From Massilia sp. TS11 (GTDB lineage: Bacteria > Pseudomonadota > Gammaproteobacteria > Burkholderiales > Burkholderiaceae_D): a stretch of 64,000 nt of DNA. Numbering within the stretch: position 1 is the stretch's first letter; each line of letters begins with the position of its first letter. The notes under the pieces are model-generated. The model was given only the letters and a program-made list of their open reading frames with translations, had not been told where the DNA came from and ran no database searches. The translations under genes were made by a program, and so were the position numbers. The stretch lies in NCBI RefSeq assembly GCF_022012445.1, contig NZ_JAKLTS010000002.1, positions 186,001 through 250,000 of the forward strand. The letters run 5' to 3'. Below, one piece after another: positions 37,162 to 46,126 of the stretch.

Positions 37162-40100
37162 GCAGCTTCTCCCAGATTGATCTCCAGCGCCTGCGCCAGC
37201 GCCGCCAGCGGCGCCTGCGCGGCCGCGTATTCGATGTCGTCCACGGCGGCGCGGATCGCCTCCAGCAGGGCGCCGTGGGGCGAGGCCGCCAGCAGGGTCT
37301 GCAGCTCGGCCAGCGCATCCTCGGCGCGCGCGTCGTCGTGGCGCAGGTGGGTCTCGAGCTGGCGCACCAGGCGCGCCACGTCGGCCGGATCGTAGGCCGC
37401 CGGCGGCGGCGGCGCGCCGATCGCGGCCAGGCCCTGCACCACGCTCTCGCAGCTGGCGATCAGCAGCGGCACCAGGGCGGCCGCCTGTTCGCGCTCGCCG
37501 GCGCGCAGCGCCTGCTCGACTGCATTCGCCTGCGCCGTCAGGCGGCCCGCGCCCAGATAGGCGCCGCTCGACTTCAGATTATGCGCCAGGCGCTGGATCG
37601 TGTCGAAACTGGCCGTGGCCAGCGCCTCGCGCAGGGTCTGCGGCGCGCTTTGATATTCCTGCACGAAGCTGCGGATACGCTGGCGCAGGCGGCCCTGCTT
37701 GCCGCTGGCGTGGGCCAGCGCCTGGTTCCAGTCGAGGCCGGCGATCAGCGGCAGCACCAGGGCCTCAGCGCCGTGCCCGTCGGGCGCCAGCGGGGCCGGG
37801 GCCGGCAAGGGCCGGCCGGCCAGGCGCTCGGGCGCAATCCAGCTCAGCAGCGCACGGAACAGCAGATCGGGGTCGATCGGCTTGGTGATGTGGTCGTTCA
37901 TGCCGGCCGCCAGGCTGCGTTCGCGGTCGCCGGCCATGGCATGCGCCGTCATGGCGATGATCGGCAGGCCGGCGCGGCCCGGCAGGGCGCGGATCTCGCG
38001 CGTCGCCGTCAGGCCGTCCATGCCTTCCATCTGGATGTCCATCAGCACCAGGTCGTAGTCGCCGGCGCGCACCATCTGCACGGCTTCGGCGCCGTTCACG
38101 GCCACGTCCACCTGCAGGCGCGCGGCGGCCAGGAAGTCGAGCGCCACTTCGCGGTTATTCGCATTGTCCTCGACCAGCAGGATGCGCGCGCCGTCCAGGC
38201 GCGACAGGTCGGCCAGCTGGGCCGGCATCGGCGGCGGGTTCTGGCCGGCCAGTTCGGGACGCAGCACCTGCAGCAGGCTGTGATACAGCAGGGCCGGGCC
38301 GACCGGCTTGACGAGGAAGGCGTCGACTGCGATATCGCCGGCCTGGGCCACGACGCCTTCGCGTGTGGTGGCCGACACCATCAGGATGGCCGGCGGGGCG
38401 GCCTCGCGCGCGTCGGCGCGGATGCGTTCGATCGTCTCGACCCCGTCCAGGCCCGGCATCGCATAATCCATCAGCACCACCTGGTAGGGCAGGCCGCGTG
38501 CGCTGGCGCGCGCCAGGCACTGCAGGCATTCCTCGCCCGAGGCGGCGCTGTCGGCCTGAATCCCGAAGGCGCTCAGCATCTCGACCAGCGCATCGCGCGC
38601 GCTCGGGCTGTCGTCGACCACCAGCACGCGCACCTGGCGCAGTTCGGCCAGGGCGCTGGTCGGGTCGGCATCGGCGCCGGCTTCGCCCAGGCCCAGGGTG
38701 AAGCTGAAGCAGCTGCCCACGCCCGGCGTGCTGGTCACGCTGATGCTGCCGCCCATCAGCTCGACCAGCTGCTTGCAGATCGACAGACCGAGGCCGGTGC
38801 CACCGTACTTGCGCGTGATCGAGCCGTCGGCCTGGCTGAAGGACTGGAACAGGCGCGCGATCTGGCCGGCGTCCATGCCGATCCCGGTATCGCTGACCGA
38901 GAAGCGCAGCTGCACCTGGCCCGCGCTGCGCGCCAGCAGGTCGACCGCCACCACGATCTCGCCGCGCTCGGTGAACTTGACGGCGTTGTTGGCCAGGTTG
39001 ATCAGCACCTGGCCCAGGCGCAGGGGATCGCCGACCAGGCGCGCCGGCACCGCGCGGTCAACGCGGAACACCAGCTCGACCTTCTTGGCGTCGGTCTTCA
39101 CCGCCGTCAGGCTGGAAAGATGGTTGAGGATGTCGTTCAGATTGAACGGCACCTGCTCGAGCGCCAGCTTGCCGGCCTCGATCTTGGAGAAGTCGAGAAT
39201 GTCGTTGATCAGGCCGAGCAGATGCTCGCCGGCGCCGAGAATCTTGCCCAGGTAGTTGCGCAGCTTGGGATCGGGATCGGCCATCAGGGCCAGCCGGCTC
39301 ATGCCGATGATGGCGTTCATCGGCGTGCGGATCTCGTGGCTCATATTGGCCAGGAAGTCCGATTTCATGCGCGTGGCCGCTTCGGCGCGCAGCATGGCCG
39401 TCTGCATGGCCTTGGTGCGCAGACCGAGGATGCGCATGAAGACCAGCATGTCGAAGGTATTGCCGAACTGGAGGGAATGCAGGGTCCAGAAATTGGCGCC
39501 GACCGTGCCATTGATGACCTGGGACAGCACCACCGCCGACAGGAAGGACACGGCCCAGCCGACCAGGAAGTAGATGCCGACCCGGTCGCCCTGGCGCGCG
39601 CGCTGGAAGGCGCCGGGCAGGCCAAGCAGCATCGGCATCAGGCCGAGCGTGTTGACGATCAGGACCAGCACCTTGACGTCGAACAGGTCGCAGCCATAGG
39701 CCACGGCGGCCAGCACGCAGGCCGCGGCCAGGGCGCGCATCAGGCGGCTGAACAGGCGGTCCATGCCGGGGCGCGCCAGCGCGTGGCCGACGAACAGGTA
39801 GGCGCCGCAGGCCGACATCAGGGCGAACAGGCCGCCCGCGTGCATCGCCATCCAGACGCTGTCATGCCACAGATACTGGGCGCCGAGGCCCGAGAACTCG
39901 AGCGAAAACAGGGTGGTCCCGGCCAGCAGCAGCGCGTATTTGCCGAACAGGTGCTCGCGCAGATTGATCCATTGGGCCAGGCTGTACAGCAGCAGGCACA
40001 GGGCCAGGCCGACCAGCAGGCCTTGCAGCATCTGCTCGTCGAGCGCGCGCTGCAGATAGCCGGATGGCTTGGACAGGCGCACCGGCAGGATCATCGAGCC

Positions 40101-40577
40101 GCTGTTCTCGACGCGCAGCAGCAGCACGTAGTTGGCGCCCGGCTCCAGCAGCAGCGGCAGGGCCGGCGCGCGCGCGTCGAGCGCATCGCGGTGGCGCGGC
40201 TGCAGATTGCCGAGCACCGCGCTGTAGACCAGCTTGCCCTCGCGCGTGAGCAGCACGTCGATCCGGTTCAGCACCGCGTAGTCGATGTCGAGCACCCAGC
40301 GGCCGTCGCTGTTGGCGGCCACCGTCAGCGGGATGCGCAGCCAGACGGTGTCGCGCGCCACGCCCAGCGTCGCATAGGCGCCGGCGGGCGGCTGGAACTG
40401 GGCGCTGGCGGCCAGCACCCGTTCGATGCTGTAGTGGCTACTGTCCTCGCTCAGCACGTTGACGGCCGGCCAGGCTTCGATCTGGGCGCGGGCGTCATCG
40501 AGCACCAGCGGGGCGCTGGCGTGGGCTGGCGCCAGCATGGCGCAGCACAGCAGGAGCAGGGACAGGAGGCGGATCAT
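37158..40577 (-). CDS. Hybrid sensor kinase: 7TMR-DISM, HisKA, HATPase, two REC, Hpt
   Basis: 1139 residues with a signal peptide. A periplasmic 7TMR-DISMED2-type domain (about 25-175) is followed by seven membrane helices (about 180-390), HisKA with NMSHEIRTPMNAIIGM, HATPase (NLANNAVKFTE, DTGIGM, GTGLGLSI), two receivers (VVLMDYAMPGLDG and LVLMDIQMEGMDG) and a C-terminal Hpt (RLAHNLKSSGAYLGAG). It is a complete phosphorelay in one protein. DISM domains often bind carbohydrate-like ligands. It overlaps both neighbours at ATGA junctions, so it is part of the operon that starts at the CruF-like gene and ends in the Hpt gene. Confidence 0.94.
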   Translation of the reverse strand: MIRLLSLLLLCCAMLAPAHASAPLVLDDARAQIEAWPAVNVLSEDSSHYSIERVLAASAQFQPPAGAYATLGVARDTVWLRIPLTVAANSDGRWVLDIDYAVLNRIDVLLTREGKLVYSAVLGNLQPRHRDALDARAPALPLLLEPGANYVLLLRVENSGSMILPVRLSKPSGYLQRALDEQMLQGLLVGLALCLLLYSLAQWINLREHLFGKYALLLAGTTLFSLEFSGLGAQYLWHDSVWMAMHAGGLFALMSACGAYLFVGHALARPGMDRLFSRLMRALAAACVLAAVAYGCDLFDVKVLVLIVNTLGLMPMLLGLPGAFQRARQGDRVGIYFLVGWAVSFLSAVVLSQVINGTVGANFWTLHSLQFGNTFDMLVFMRILGLRTKAMQTAMLRAEAATRMKSDFLANMSHEIRTPMNAIIGMSRLALMADPDPKLRNYLGKILGAGEHLLGLINDILDFSKIEAGKLALEQVPFNLNDILNHLSSLTAVKTDAKKVELVFRVDRAVPARLVGDPLRLGQVLINLANNAVKFTERGEIVVAVDLLARSAGQVQLRFSVSDTGIGMDAGQIARLFQSFSQADGSITRKYGGTGLGLSICKQLVELMGGSISVTSTPGVGSCFSFTLGLGEAGADADPTSALAELRQVRVLVVDDSPSARDALVEMLSAFGIQADSAASGEECLQCLARASARGLPYQVVLMDYAMPGLDGVETIERIRADAREAAPPAILMVSATTREGVVAQAGDIAVDAFLVKPVGPALLYHSLLQVLRPELAGQNPPPMPAQLADLSRLDGARILLVEDNANNREVALDFLAAARLQVDVAVNGAEAVQMVRAGDYDLVLMDIQMEGMDGLTATREIRALPGRAGLPIIAMTAHAMAGDRERSLAAGMNDHITKPIDPDLLFRALLSWIAPERLAGRPLPAPAPLAPDGHGAEALVLPLIAGLDWNQALAHASGKQGRLRQRIRSFVQEYQSAPQTLREALATASFDTIQRLAHNLKSSGAYLGAGRLTAQANAVEQALRAGEREQAAALVPLLIASCESVVQGLAAIGAPPPPAAYDPADVARLVRQLETHLRHDDARAEDALAELQTLLAASPHGALLEAIRAAVDDIEYAAAQAPLAALAQALEINLGEAA

Positions 40578-41926
40578 GCGCGGGATTCCTTCGGCGGTGG
40601 GGCGGCGCGCCCGGTCATGCGCCGTTCCAGCGCATTGACCCAGGCCGGCGCCTTGGGGTCGCTGCCCCAGCCGGCCGCAGTGGCGCCGACCTGGTTGAGC
40701 AGGGCGGTCGGCAGCTGCAGCGGGCGGGTCTGGTCGAGCAGCAGACGGGTGGTGAAATGGTAGCCAAGCGCGCGCGAGAACATGCGCGTCAGCGAGAACT
40801 GCGGCAGCAGCAGGCGCACCAGGCTGTCGATGGCGCGCGTCAGCCCCATGCCGAGCGCGAACAGTAGGCGTGGCAGCAGGCCCACCTGCTGGTCCAGCCC
40901 GAGTTCGGCGGCGACCTGCGGCCCGCACAGATAGCGCGTCATCAGCACCGGCACCGGCTTGAGCACGCGCAGCGGAATCACATCGGCCATGGCCGCCATC
41001 AGGGCCTGGCCCAGGGCCGGGCGCGGATCGGGCGCATACGGGTGGGCGCGCCCACTGGCCTGCAGGCGCGCGAACTGGGCGGCGGCGGCGTCGACACTGT
41101 GCGGCAGCAGCGCGTCGTCGATGCCGATCACGTGGCCCAGCACATTCCAGGTGTGCAGATAGGCCTGTTCGTCGGCCGGCGCGAAGCCGATTCCAAGTTT
41201 GCGCAGCCCGGCCAGGAAGATGTAGTGGAAGGTCAGCAGCGTGTAGGCCAGCTCCTCCTGGTTGACCGGCAGGCCGTCGCGCGCCGTGTCCCAGCCATGC
41301 GCGTACAGGGCCTGGTGCAGGCTGGCCGGGGCGCTGGCGCTGGCCAGCGGCGCCAGCGTGGCCGGCGCCGCCTCGGGCGCGCCGCGCAGCACCAGATGGC
41401 GGATCATCGCGTGGATCAGGCGCACCTTCAGGGCCTGGGCCAGGCCCGCGCCCTGCGGCGTGCACAGCCCGCCCTTGAGCATCACCGGGAAGATCATCGC
41501 CGCCGTCATGCGGATCCGGTAGTCGGTATGCGCTTCGAGCTGGCCGGCCGCGTGCAGCACGGCGGCCAGGTCCGGCACCACATAGCACTGCGGCAGGCTG
41601 GCGCAGAACAGCAGGGTGCAGGACATCATGCTCATCTCGTAGAACAGGGTCTCGGCCCGTTCGATGGCGGCCGGATCGGCCCAGGACGGCAGCTGGCTGG
41701 CGCTCGCCAGGTAGTGCTGGAGCGCGGCCACCGCCTCGGGCGGCAGCGGCGTGGCCGGCTGCCAGCTGGCCAGAGCGGCATTGCTGTCCCAGCGCGCGAA
41801 TTCACGGTTGAGCAGAGCGACGCGCGTCCACAGGGCCGCTTCGTCGGCGCAGCCGGCCAGGGCGGCGCTGATGGTGGCATCGGCCAGCGGGTCGGCGCGT
41901 AGGCGCAGCGGATCGGGGGCGCTCAT
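40574..41926 (-). CDS. MpaB/rubber-oxygenase family protein
   Basis: 450 residues. The region from about 60 to 350 follows the MpaB/Lcp (DUF2236) pattern: an N-terminal helical part, then HYIFLAGLRKLG, WNVLGHVIGIDDALLP and FHFTTRL-like helices (YHFTTRLLLDQTR). Known members are haem b oxygenases that cleave rubber or act on terpenoid chains. No signal peptide is visible. The ATG at 41926 overlaps the CruF-like stop, and its stop overlaps the hybrid kinase start. Substrate is unknown; a polyprenoid or carotenoid is a reasonable guess from the neighbour. Confidence 0.72.
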   Translation of the reverse strand: MSAPDPLRLRADPLADATISAALAGCADEAALWTRVALLNREFARWDSNAALASWQPATPLPPEAVAALQHYLASASQLPSWADPAAIERAETLFYEMSMMSCTLLFCASLPQCYVVPDLAAVLHAAGQLEAHTDYRIRMTAAMIFPVMLKGGLCTPQGAGLAQALKVRLIHAMIRHLVLRGAPEAAPATLAPLASASAPASLHQALYAHGWDTARDGLPVNQEELAYTLLTFHYIFLAGLRKLGIGFAPADEQAYLHTWNVLGHVIGIDDALLPHSVDAAAAQFARLQASGRAHPYAPDPRPALGQALMAAMADVIPLRVLKPVPVLMTRYLCGPQVAAELGLDQQVGLLPRLLFALGMGLTRAIDSLVRLLLPQFSLTRMFSRALGYHFTTRLLLDQTRPLQLPTALLNQVGATAAGWGSDPKAPAWVNALERRMTGRAAPPPKESRA

Positions 41927-42726
41927 TGGGCCGCTCCCGCCGCGACCGGCTGCCAGCGCTGATAGCCGCACAGCGCGGCCAGCAGCGGAATCCCCATCGC
42001 GAACACGGCGATCGTGCGCGTCTCCACGGGCGCGCCCTGGCAGGCCTGGAACAGCATGCTGCCGCCGTAGACGGCCAGCGGCACCAGCGCGTGGCGCTTG
42101 TCGAAGGTCTGGCTGGCCTGGGCCGGGGCCTTGCCCAGGCTGAGGCGGAAGGCGAGGATGATGGCGCCGCCGACGACGGTCCAGCCGACGAAGCCCTGCA
42201 GGGTCTCGCCAAACCACCAGCCATCGGTCTTGGCCATGATCCAGGCCTTGAGCACATACACCATGTAGGGATCGGCGCCGAGGTCGTAGGCGCACACGAT
42301 CAGGGCCGCCAGCAGGGCCATCACGAGGTTCTGGCCGAGCGACGCGGCATTGTCGCGCGCGGTTTGCCAGACCAGCAGATTGGCGATTACATAGCCGGTG
42401 TAGCTGAGCGCGAACCACATCAGCGGAATCACCACCGGCACTGCGCCAATGCGCGGGCCGAGCACCTCGGTGTAGACGTAGTCGCCGAAGAACCAGCCGC
42501 GCGTGGCGCCCATCTGTTCGGCGAACCAGCCGAAGCTCACGCCGAGCAGCACGAAACGCAGGGCGGCGCGGGCGCCGAGCAGGTGGATCGCGCTGGCCCA
42601 GCAGCAGGCGAACATCAGCACCGAGGCGATGATCAGGGCGACGGTGGTGTCCGACCAGGCGCGGCTGGCGGTGGCGGCGAGAAAGGCGAGCAGCAGGGCG
42701 GCGCTGATGCCGGGCAGATGCTTCAT
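41923..42726 (-). CDS. Carotenoid biosynthesis protein-like membrane protein (CruF/DUF422)
   Basis: 267 residues with about seven membrane helices. GWFFGDYVYTEVLGPRIGAVPVVIPLMWF and AYDLGADPYMVYVLKAWIM match the DUF422/CruF group, whose known members hydrate the end of carotenoid chains. AAAGGAC lies 11 bases before ATG 42726. First gene of the operon with the MpaB-type oxygenase and the phosphorelay. No phytoene synthase or desaturase is present, so the substrate may be another isoprenoid. Confidence 0.75.
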   Translation of the reverse strand: MKHLPGISAALLLAFLAATASRAWSDTTVALIIASVLMFACCWASAIHLLGARAALRFVLLGVSFGWFAEQMGATRGWFFGDYVYTEVLGPRIGAVPVVIPLMWFALSYTGYVIANLLVWQTARDNAASLGQNLVMALLAALIVCAYDLGADPYMVYVLKAWIMAKTDGWWFGETLQGFVGWTVVGGAIILAFRLSLGKAPAQASQTFDKRHALVPLAVYGGSMLFQACQGAPVETRTIAVFAMGIPLLAALCGYQRWQPVAAGAAQ

Positions 42727-42813
42727 GGGGCGGGTGTCCTTTGCGGAGCGCGCGGGACGGTCGGCACGCAGCCGCGCCACCCGCGCGGGCGCTGCTGCGT
42801 GAAGCAAGTCGGA

Positions 42814-45039
42814 TCAGTAGCGCGCATCCAGGCGCAGGGCGACGGTACGGGGCGCGCTCGGCACGCTCATGCCGAAGCTGTCGATCGTGATCGGGGCCAC
42901 CTTGTTCTCGGCATTGCGCAGCGCCAGACCCAGGGTCCAGGGCGCGCCGTCGGGATGGTAGGCCAGCTGCAGATCGGTCTGGGTGCGCGCCGGAATCCGG
43001 TACTGCAGCAGCTGGGTCGGTACGCCGATCTGGTAGGCCGCGCTGGCGCGCGTGCTGATCCCGGCGCGCAGCTGGCCGCCGCCCAGACGCAGGCGCTGTT
43101 CGTAGCCAAGCGTGAACACCTGGGACGGCGCGCGGTCAAGCTTGTAGCCGGCCCAGGAATGGATGCCGTCCGGGCTGTAGCGCACGTAGTGGGCGTCGAG
43201 CCAGGTCAGGCCATAGTGCAGGCGCCCGCCGGCGCCCAGCAGCAGCGTGCCGTCGGCTTCCAGACCGCGCACCCTGGCGGCGCCGGCATTGGTGGTCACG
43301 TAGCGCGGCGCGCCCATCACAATGGCCACGCCGGACAGCTGCAGATTGCTGTAGTCGTAGTCGAACACGGCCAGATTCAGGCTCGCGCGCTTGTCCCAGA
43401 AGCGGCTTTTCAGACCGAGTTCGGTCGCGCGCAGGGTTTCGGGCTGGTAGAACAGGGTGGCGGCCGGCACCGCCAGCGGCGCCGGGCAGTCGATCCCGAG
43501 CTGGCGCTCGCCGGCCAGGCAGCCGTCATTGAAGCCGCCCGCCTTGTAGCCGGTGGCCAGGCTGGCATAGGCCAGGGTGTCGGGCGCTAGCTCGGTGTCG
43601 AGGCCGAGGCGCCAGGTGGTCTGATGGGTGCGCAGGCGCGCCGCGTTCAGCAGGCGCAGATCGGTGGCCGCATTGAACACCGGCCCCTGCTGGAAATTGG
43701 TCGAGCCCAGGCGCGATTTGTCGTCGTCTGTGTAGCGCGCGCCGGCGGTGAGGCGCCAGAGCGGCATGAAGCTCCAGCTGGCCTGGCCGAAGGCGGCGCG
43801 GCTGCTGGCCACGGTCGGGCCGTGCGGGAACACGTAGTAGGGCGGCAGCTTGAGCAGCTCGAGATCGCGGAACACGTAGACGATGTCGGAGTGCTCGCGG
43901 AAGTAGTAGAGCCCGGCCTGGGCGCTGAGCGGGCCGCCCGGCTTGGTCGCCACGCGCAGCTCGTGCGAGTTCTGGCCGTAGCTGCCGTCAAAGTGTTCGC
44001 GCACGCCGAGCGCAAAGCCGGGCGCGACCCGGTAGTAGAAATTGGTCAGGAAGTCCTGCGTGTAGCGGCGCCGCGCGCCCAGATAGTCGAGCGTCAGCGC
44101 CCCCAGGTCCCAGTGCAGCTCGGCGCCGATGCCCTGGCTGCGCTTCTCGCCGTGGCCCTGCTCGCGCGCGGCATTGAAGGGCAGGAAGCCGTTGCTCAGG
44201 GCGGCGTCGGTGGCCGGCGCGCGCCAGCGCGGATTGCCGCTCTCGATGCCCGTGTAGAAATTGGTGTCGGGGACAAAATTATCGGGATTGTCCTTGACCG
44301 TGCTGTGGTCCAGGCGCAGCAGCAGGCTGGCCTGCGCGCTCAGGGCCAGGCGCGCCGTCACGCGCGCCGACAGGTCGTCGCGGTCGAGGCCGAGCGCATA
44401 CGGCGCGCCGCCCGTGTAGCGCAGATAGCTGTCGTGGCGGTTGGCGACGAAGGCCGCGCGCACGGCCAGGGTCGGCGAGAGCGGCAGATTCAGCATGCCG
44501 CCCAGCTTGCGGCTGGCGTAGTTGCCGGCCTCGAGCTGCACGGCCGCCTCGAACTGCGGGCTCGGGGTGTTGCTGATCACATGCACAACGCCGGCCGTCG
44601 TATTGCGCCCGTACAGCGTGCCCTGGGGGCCGCGCAGCACTTCGACGCGGGCCAGGTCGTAGAAGGCCAGGTCCTGGTTCTGCGGGCGCGCGAGGTAGAT
44701 GCCGTCGAGCAGGAAGGCGGCCGAGGGGTCGCCTTTTTCGGTGGTGTCGGCGTTGGAGACGCCGCGGATTGTGATCTTCAGGCCGTCGGCCGCGCCTTCC
44801 AGGTAGACATTCGGCAGGCGCGCGCCCAGATCGGACGGACTGGCCACGCCGGCCTCGAGCAGCTGGTCGCCGCTGAGGACACTGATCGCGAGCGGGGTTT
44901 TCGAGGCCAGCGAAGTGCTGCGCTGGGCCGTGACCAGCACTTCGGGGACTTGGGTGTCGGGGCTGGTCTGGGCCTGCGCGCTGGTGGCGAGCAGACCGGA
45001 CAGCAGCAGCGCCAGTCGCGGTCGACGGGGCTCGAACAT
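42814..45039 (-). CDS. TonB-dependent outer membrane receptor
   Basis: 741 residues from ATG 45039 (AGGAG nine bases upstream). Signal peptide about 1-23, TonB box region VPEVLVTAQRST, plug domain (about 40-150, with RLPNVYLEGAADGLKITIRGVS and VEVLRGPQGTLYGRN), then a 22-strand barrel ending in Tyr (LRLDARY). The ligand cannot be told; the type with EVLVTAQR is widely used for siderophores, vitamins and plant-derived compounds. It precedes the CruF/MpaB operon by 87 bases. A spaced inverted repeat (45119-45156) lies upstream. Confidence 0.92.
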   Translation of the reverse strand: MFEPRRPRLALLLSGLLATSAQAQTSPDTQVPEVLVTAQRSTSLASKTPLAISVLSGDQLLEAGVASPSDLGARLPNVYLEGAADGLKITIRGVSNADTTEKGDPSAAFLLDGIYLARPQNQDLAFYDLARVEVLRGPQGTLYGRNTTAGVVHVISNTPSPQFEAAVQLEAGNYASRKLGGMLNLPLSPTLAVRAAFVANRHDSYLRYTGGAPYALGLDRDDLSARVTARLALSAQASLLLRLDHSTVKDNPDNFVPDTNFYTGIESGNPRWRAPATDAALSNGFLPFNAAREQGHGEKRSQGIGAELHWDLGALTLDYLGARRRYTQDFLTNFYYRVAPGFALGVREHFDGSYGQNSHELRVATKPGGPLSAQAGLYYFREHSDIVYVFRDLELLKLPPYYVFPHGPTVASSRAAFGQASWSFMPLWRLTAGARYTDDDKSRLGSTNFQQGPVFNAATDLRLLNAARLRTHQTTWRLGLDTELAPDTLAYASLATGYKAGGFNDGCLAGERQLGIDCPAPLAVPAATLFYQPETLRATELGLKSRFWDKRASLNLAVFDYDYSNLQLSGVAIVMGAPRYVTTNAGAARVRGLEADGTLLLGAGGRLHYGLTWLDAHYVRYSPDGIHSWAGYKLDRAPSQVFTLGYEQRLRLGGGQLRAGISTRASAAYQIGVPTQLLQYRIPARTQTDLQLAYHPDGAPWTLGLALRNAENKVAPITIDSFGMSVPSAPRTVALRLDARY

Positions 45040-45118
45040 GGGAGCAATCTCCTGCGTTTTATCTTTTTCAGTGGGGGCGTGGTCTGGGCCCGTCACGGCC
45101 ACGCCGACCGTGTTGCAA

Positions 45119-45156
45119 CTCGCGCATGTTTGCTTGAAAAAATATGCATGCGCGAG
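45119..45156. promoter_or_regulatory. Spaced inverted repeat upstream of the TonB receptor
   Basis: CTCGCGCATG (45119-45128) and CATGCGCGAG (45147-45156), perfect 10-bp arms separated by 18 AT-rich bases, centres 28 bases apart. About 80 bases before the receptor start; a candidate regulator site. Confidence 0.5.
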
Positions 45157-45283
45157 GGTGTTAATTTTGCAGTTGAAAGTCTAACAGGTCGTATTGATGG
45201 CATCCAATTTTTGATCGGACCCGCTGCGGGCGCGCCACAGCAGCGCTGCTAGAATGCGGTCTCTTCCGATCCGCGAGCTCTTG

Positions 45284-45538
45284 ATGATGGTGGAATGTAA
45301 CCGCACCCTGGAACAGGCGCGGCGCGACCTGGCGCAGGGACTGCTGCGCAGCGCCGCGCTGCTGCGCGTGCCGATGCAGCGCCAGGCCTGGCATGTGCAT
45401 CTGGCCGGCGCGCGTGGCGACGCCGGCCTCCTGCTCGATGTGAGCACCCTGCAGCCGCAGGTCTTCCGTTCGCTCGACCAGGCCGTGGCCGTGCTCGAGC
45501 AGATCGGCTTTCGCTGCGATCAGTTGCGCGTGGCCTGA
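45284..45538 (+). CDS. Small hypothetical protein
   Basis: 84 residues from the first ATG of an ATGATG pair. Starts MMVECNRTLEQARRDLAQGLL and ends VFRSLDQAVAVLEQIGFRCDQLRVA, an alpha/beta pattern without signal peptide. A TAGAAT -10-like element is at 45250-45255. Its 3' end overlaps the convergent SnoaL-like gene by 19 bases. Family not recognised. Confidence 0.5.
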   Translation: MMVECNRTLEQARRDLAQGLLRSAALLRVPMQRQAWHVHLAGARGDAGLLLDVSTLQPQVFRSLDQAVAVLEQIGFRCDQLRVA

Positions 45539-45990
45539 GCCGGTGCGCCGAGGGCGATGGCGCGCACGGCCGCCAGGGTCCAGCCTTCGCCGGCGCGGCG
45601 CAGGATGGCGATGGTGTGGAATTCGCGCAGCAGGCGGCGGCTGCCGTCGGCGCCCGGCTGTTCGAGGAAGACCGCGTTATCCGTGATCAGGTAGGGGCCG
45701 AGGGCCTCGACCCGGCGCACTTCGGTGCGGTGGGTGATCCCGGCCGGCACGGCCGCCAGCGACTGCTTGAAGTAGTCGGCGATGGCGGCGCGCCCGCTCA
45801 GGGCGCGGCCGCTGATGCTGAAGCTGGCGTCGTCGGCGTAGTAGCCGGCCAGACGCTGGGCGTCGCGGGTATTCCAGGCCTGGTCGGTCTGGTCGGCCAG
45901 CTGCTGCAGCTGGAGCGGCAGATCGGCGGCCTGCACGGCGCTGGCGCACAGCAACAGCAGGACGGCGCCAAGGCGGCGGATGAAAGACAT
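45520..45990 (-). CDS. Exported SnoaL/NTF2-like protein
   Basis: 156 residues. Signal peptide of about 21 residues (ends VQAAD) followed by an NTF2-like cone fold: QQLADQTDQAWNTRDAQRLAGYYADDASFSI, GRAAIADYFKQSL and the beta strands with REFHTIAILRRAGEGWTLAAVRA. Similar to the SgcJ/EcaC family. Periplasmic; ligand or reaction unknown. GGAGAAC lies just before ATG 45990. Confidence 0.78.
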   Translation of the reverse strand: MSFIRRLGAVLLLLCASAVQAADLPLQLQQLADQTDQAWNTRDAQRLAGYYADDASFSISGRALSGRAAIADYFKQSLAAVPAGITHRTEVRRVEALGPYLITDNAVFLEQPGADGSRRLLREFHTIAILRRAGEGWTLAAVRAIALGAPAQATRN

Positions 45991-46088
45991 GAGTTCTCCT
46001 TGTATGCATCGGATGATTCCGCGCGCCCCCATGGCGCAGCGGTAGAATGGCGATCCTAGAAACCTGTGGGCGCGCCTGCCAGCGCGTT

Positions 46089-46126
46089 TTCGCCAAGTGC
46101 CTGATTTCCTTCGCCAAATTCGCCAA
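46089..46126 (+). repeat. Three TTCGCCAA repeats in front of the LytTR gene
   Basis: TTCGCCAA occurs at 46089-46096, 46110-46117 and 46119-46126. The first two are 21 bases apart, the helical spacing known for LytTR regulator direct repeats. Confidence 0.4.

Noticed and set aside
37275..40763. Very long open frame on the plus strand (over 1100 codons)
   Set aside because: It lies opposite the hybrid sensor kinase, whose domains are all intact. Its translation is low-complexity (Gln, Arg, Gly, His rich), as expected from the opposite strand of a GC-rich gene.
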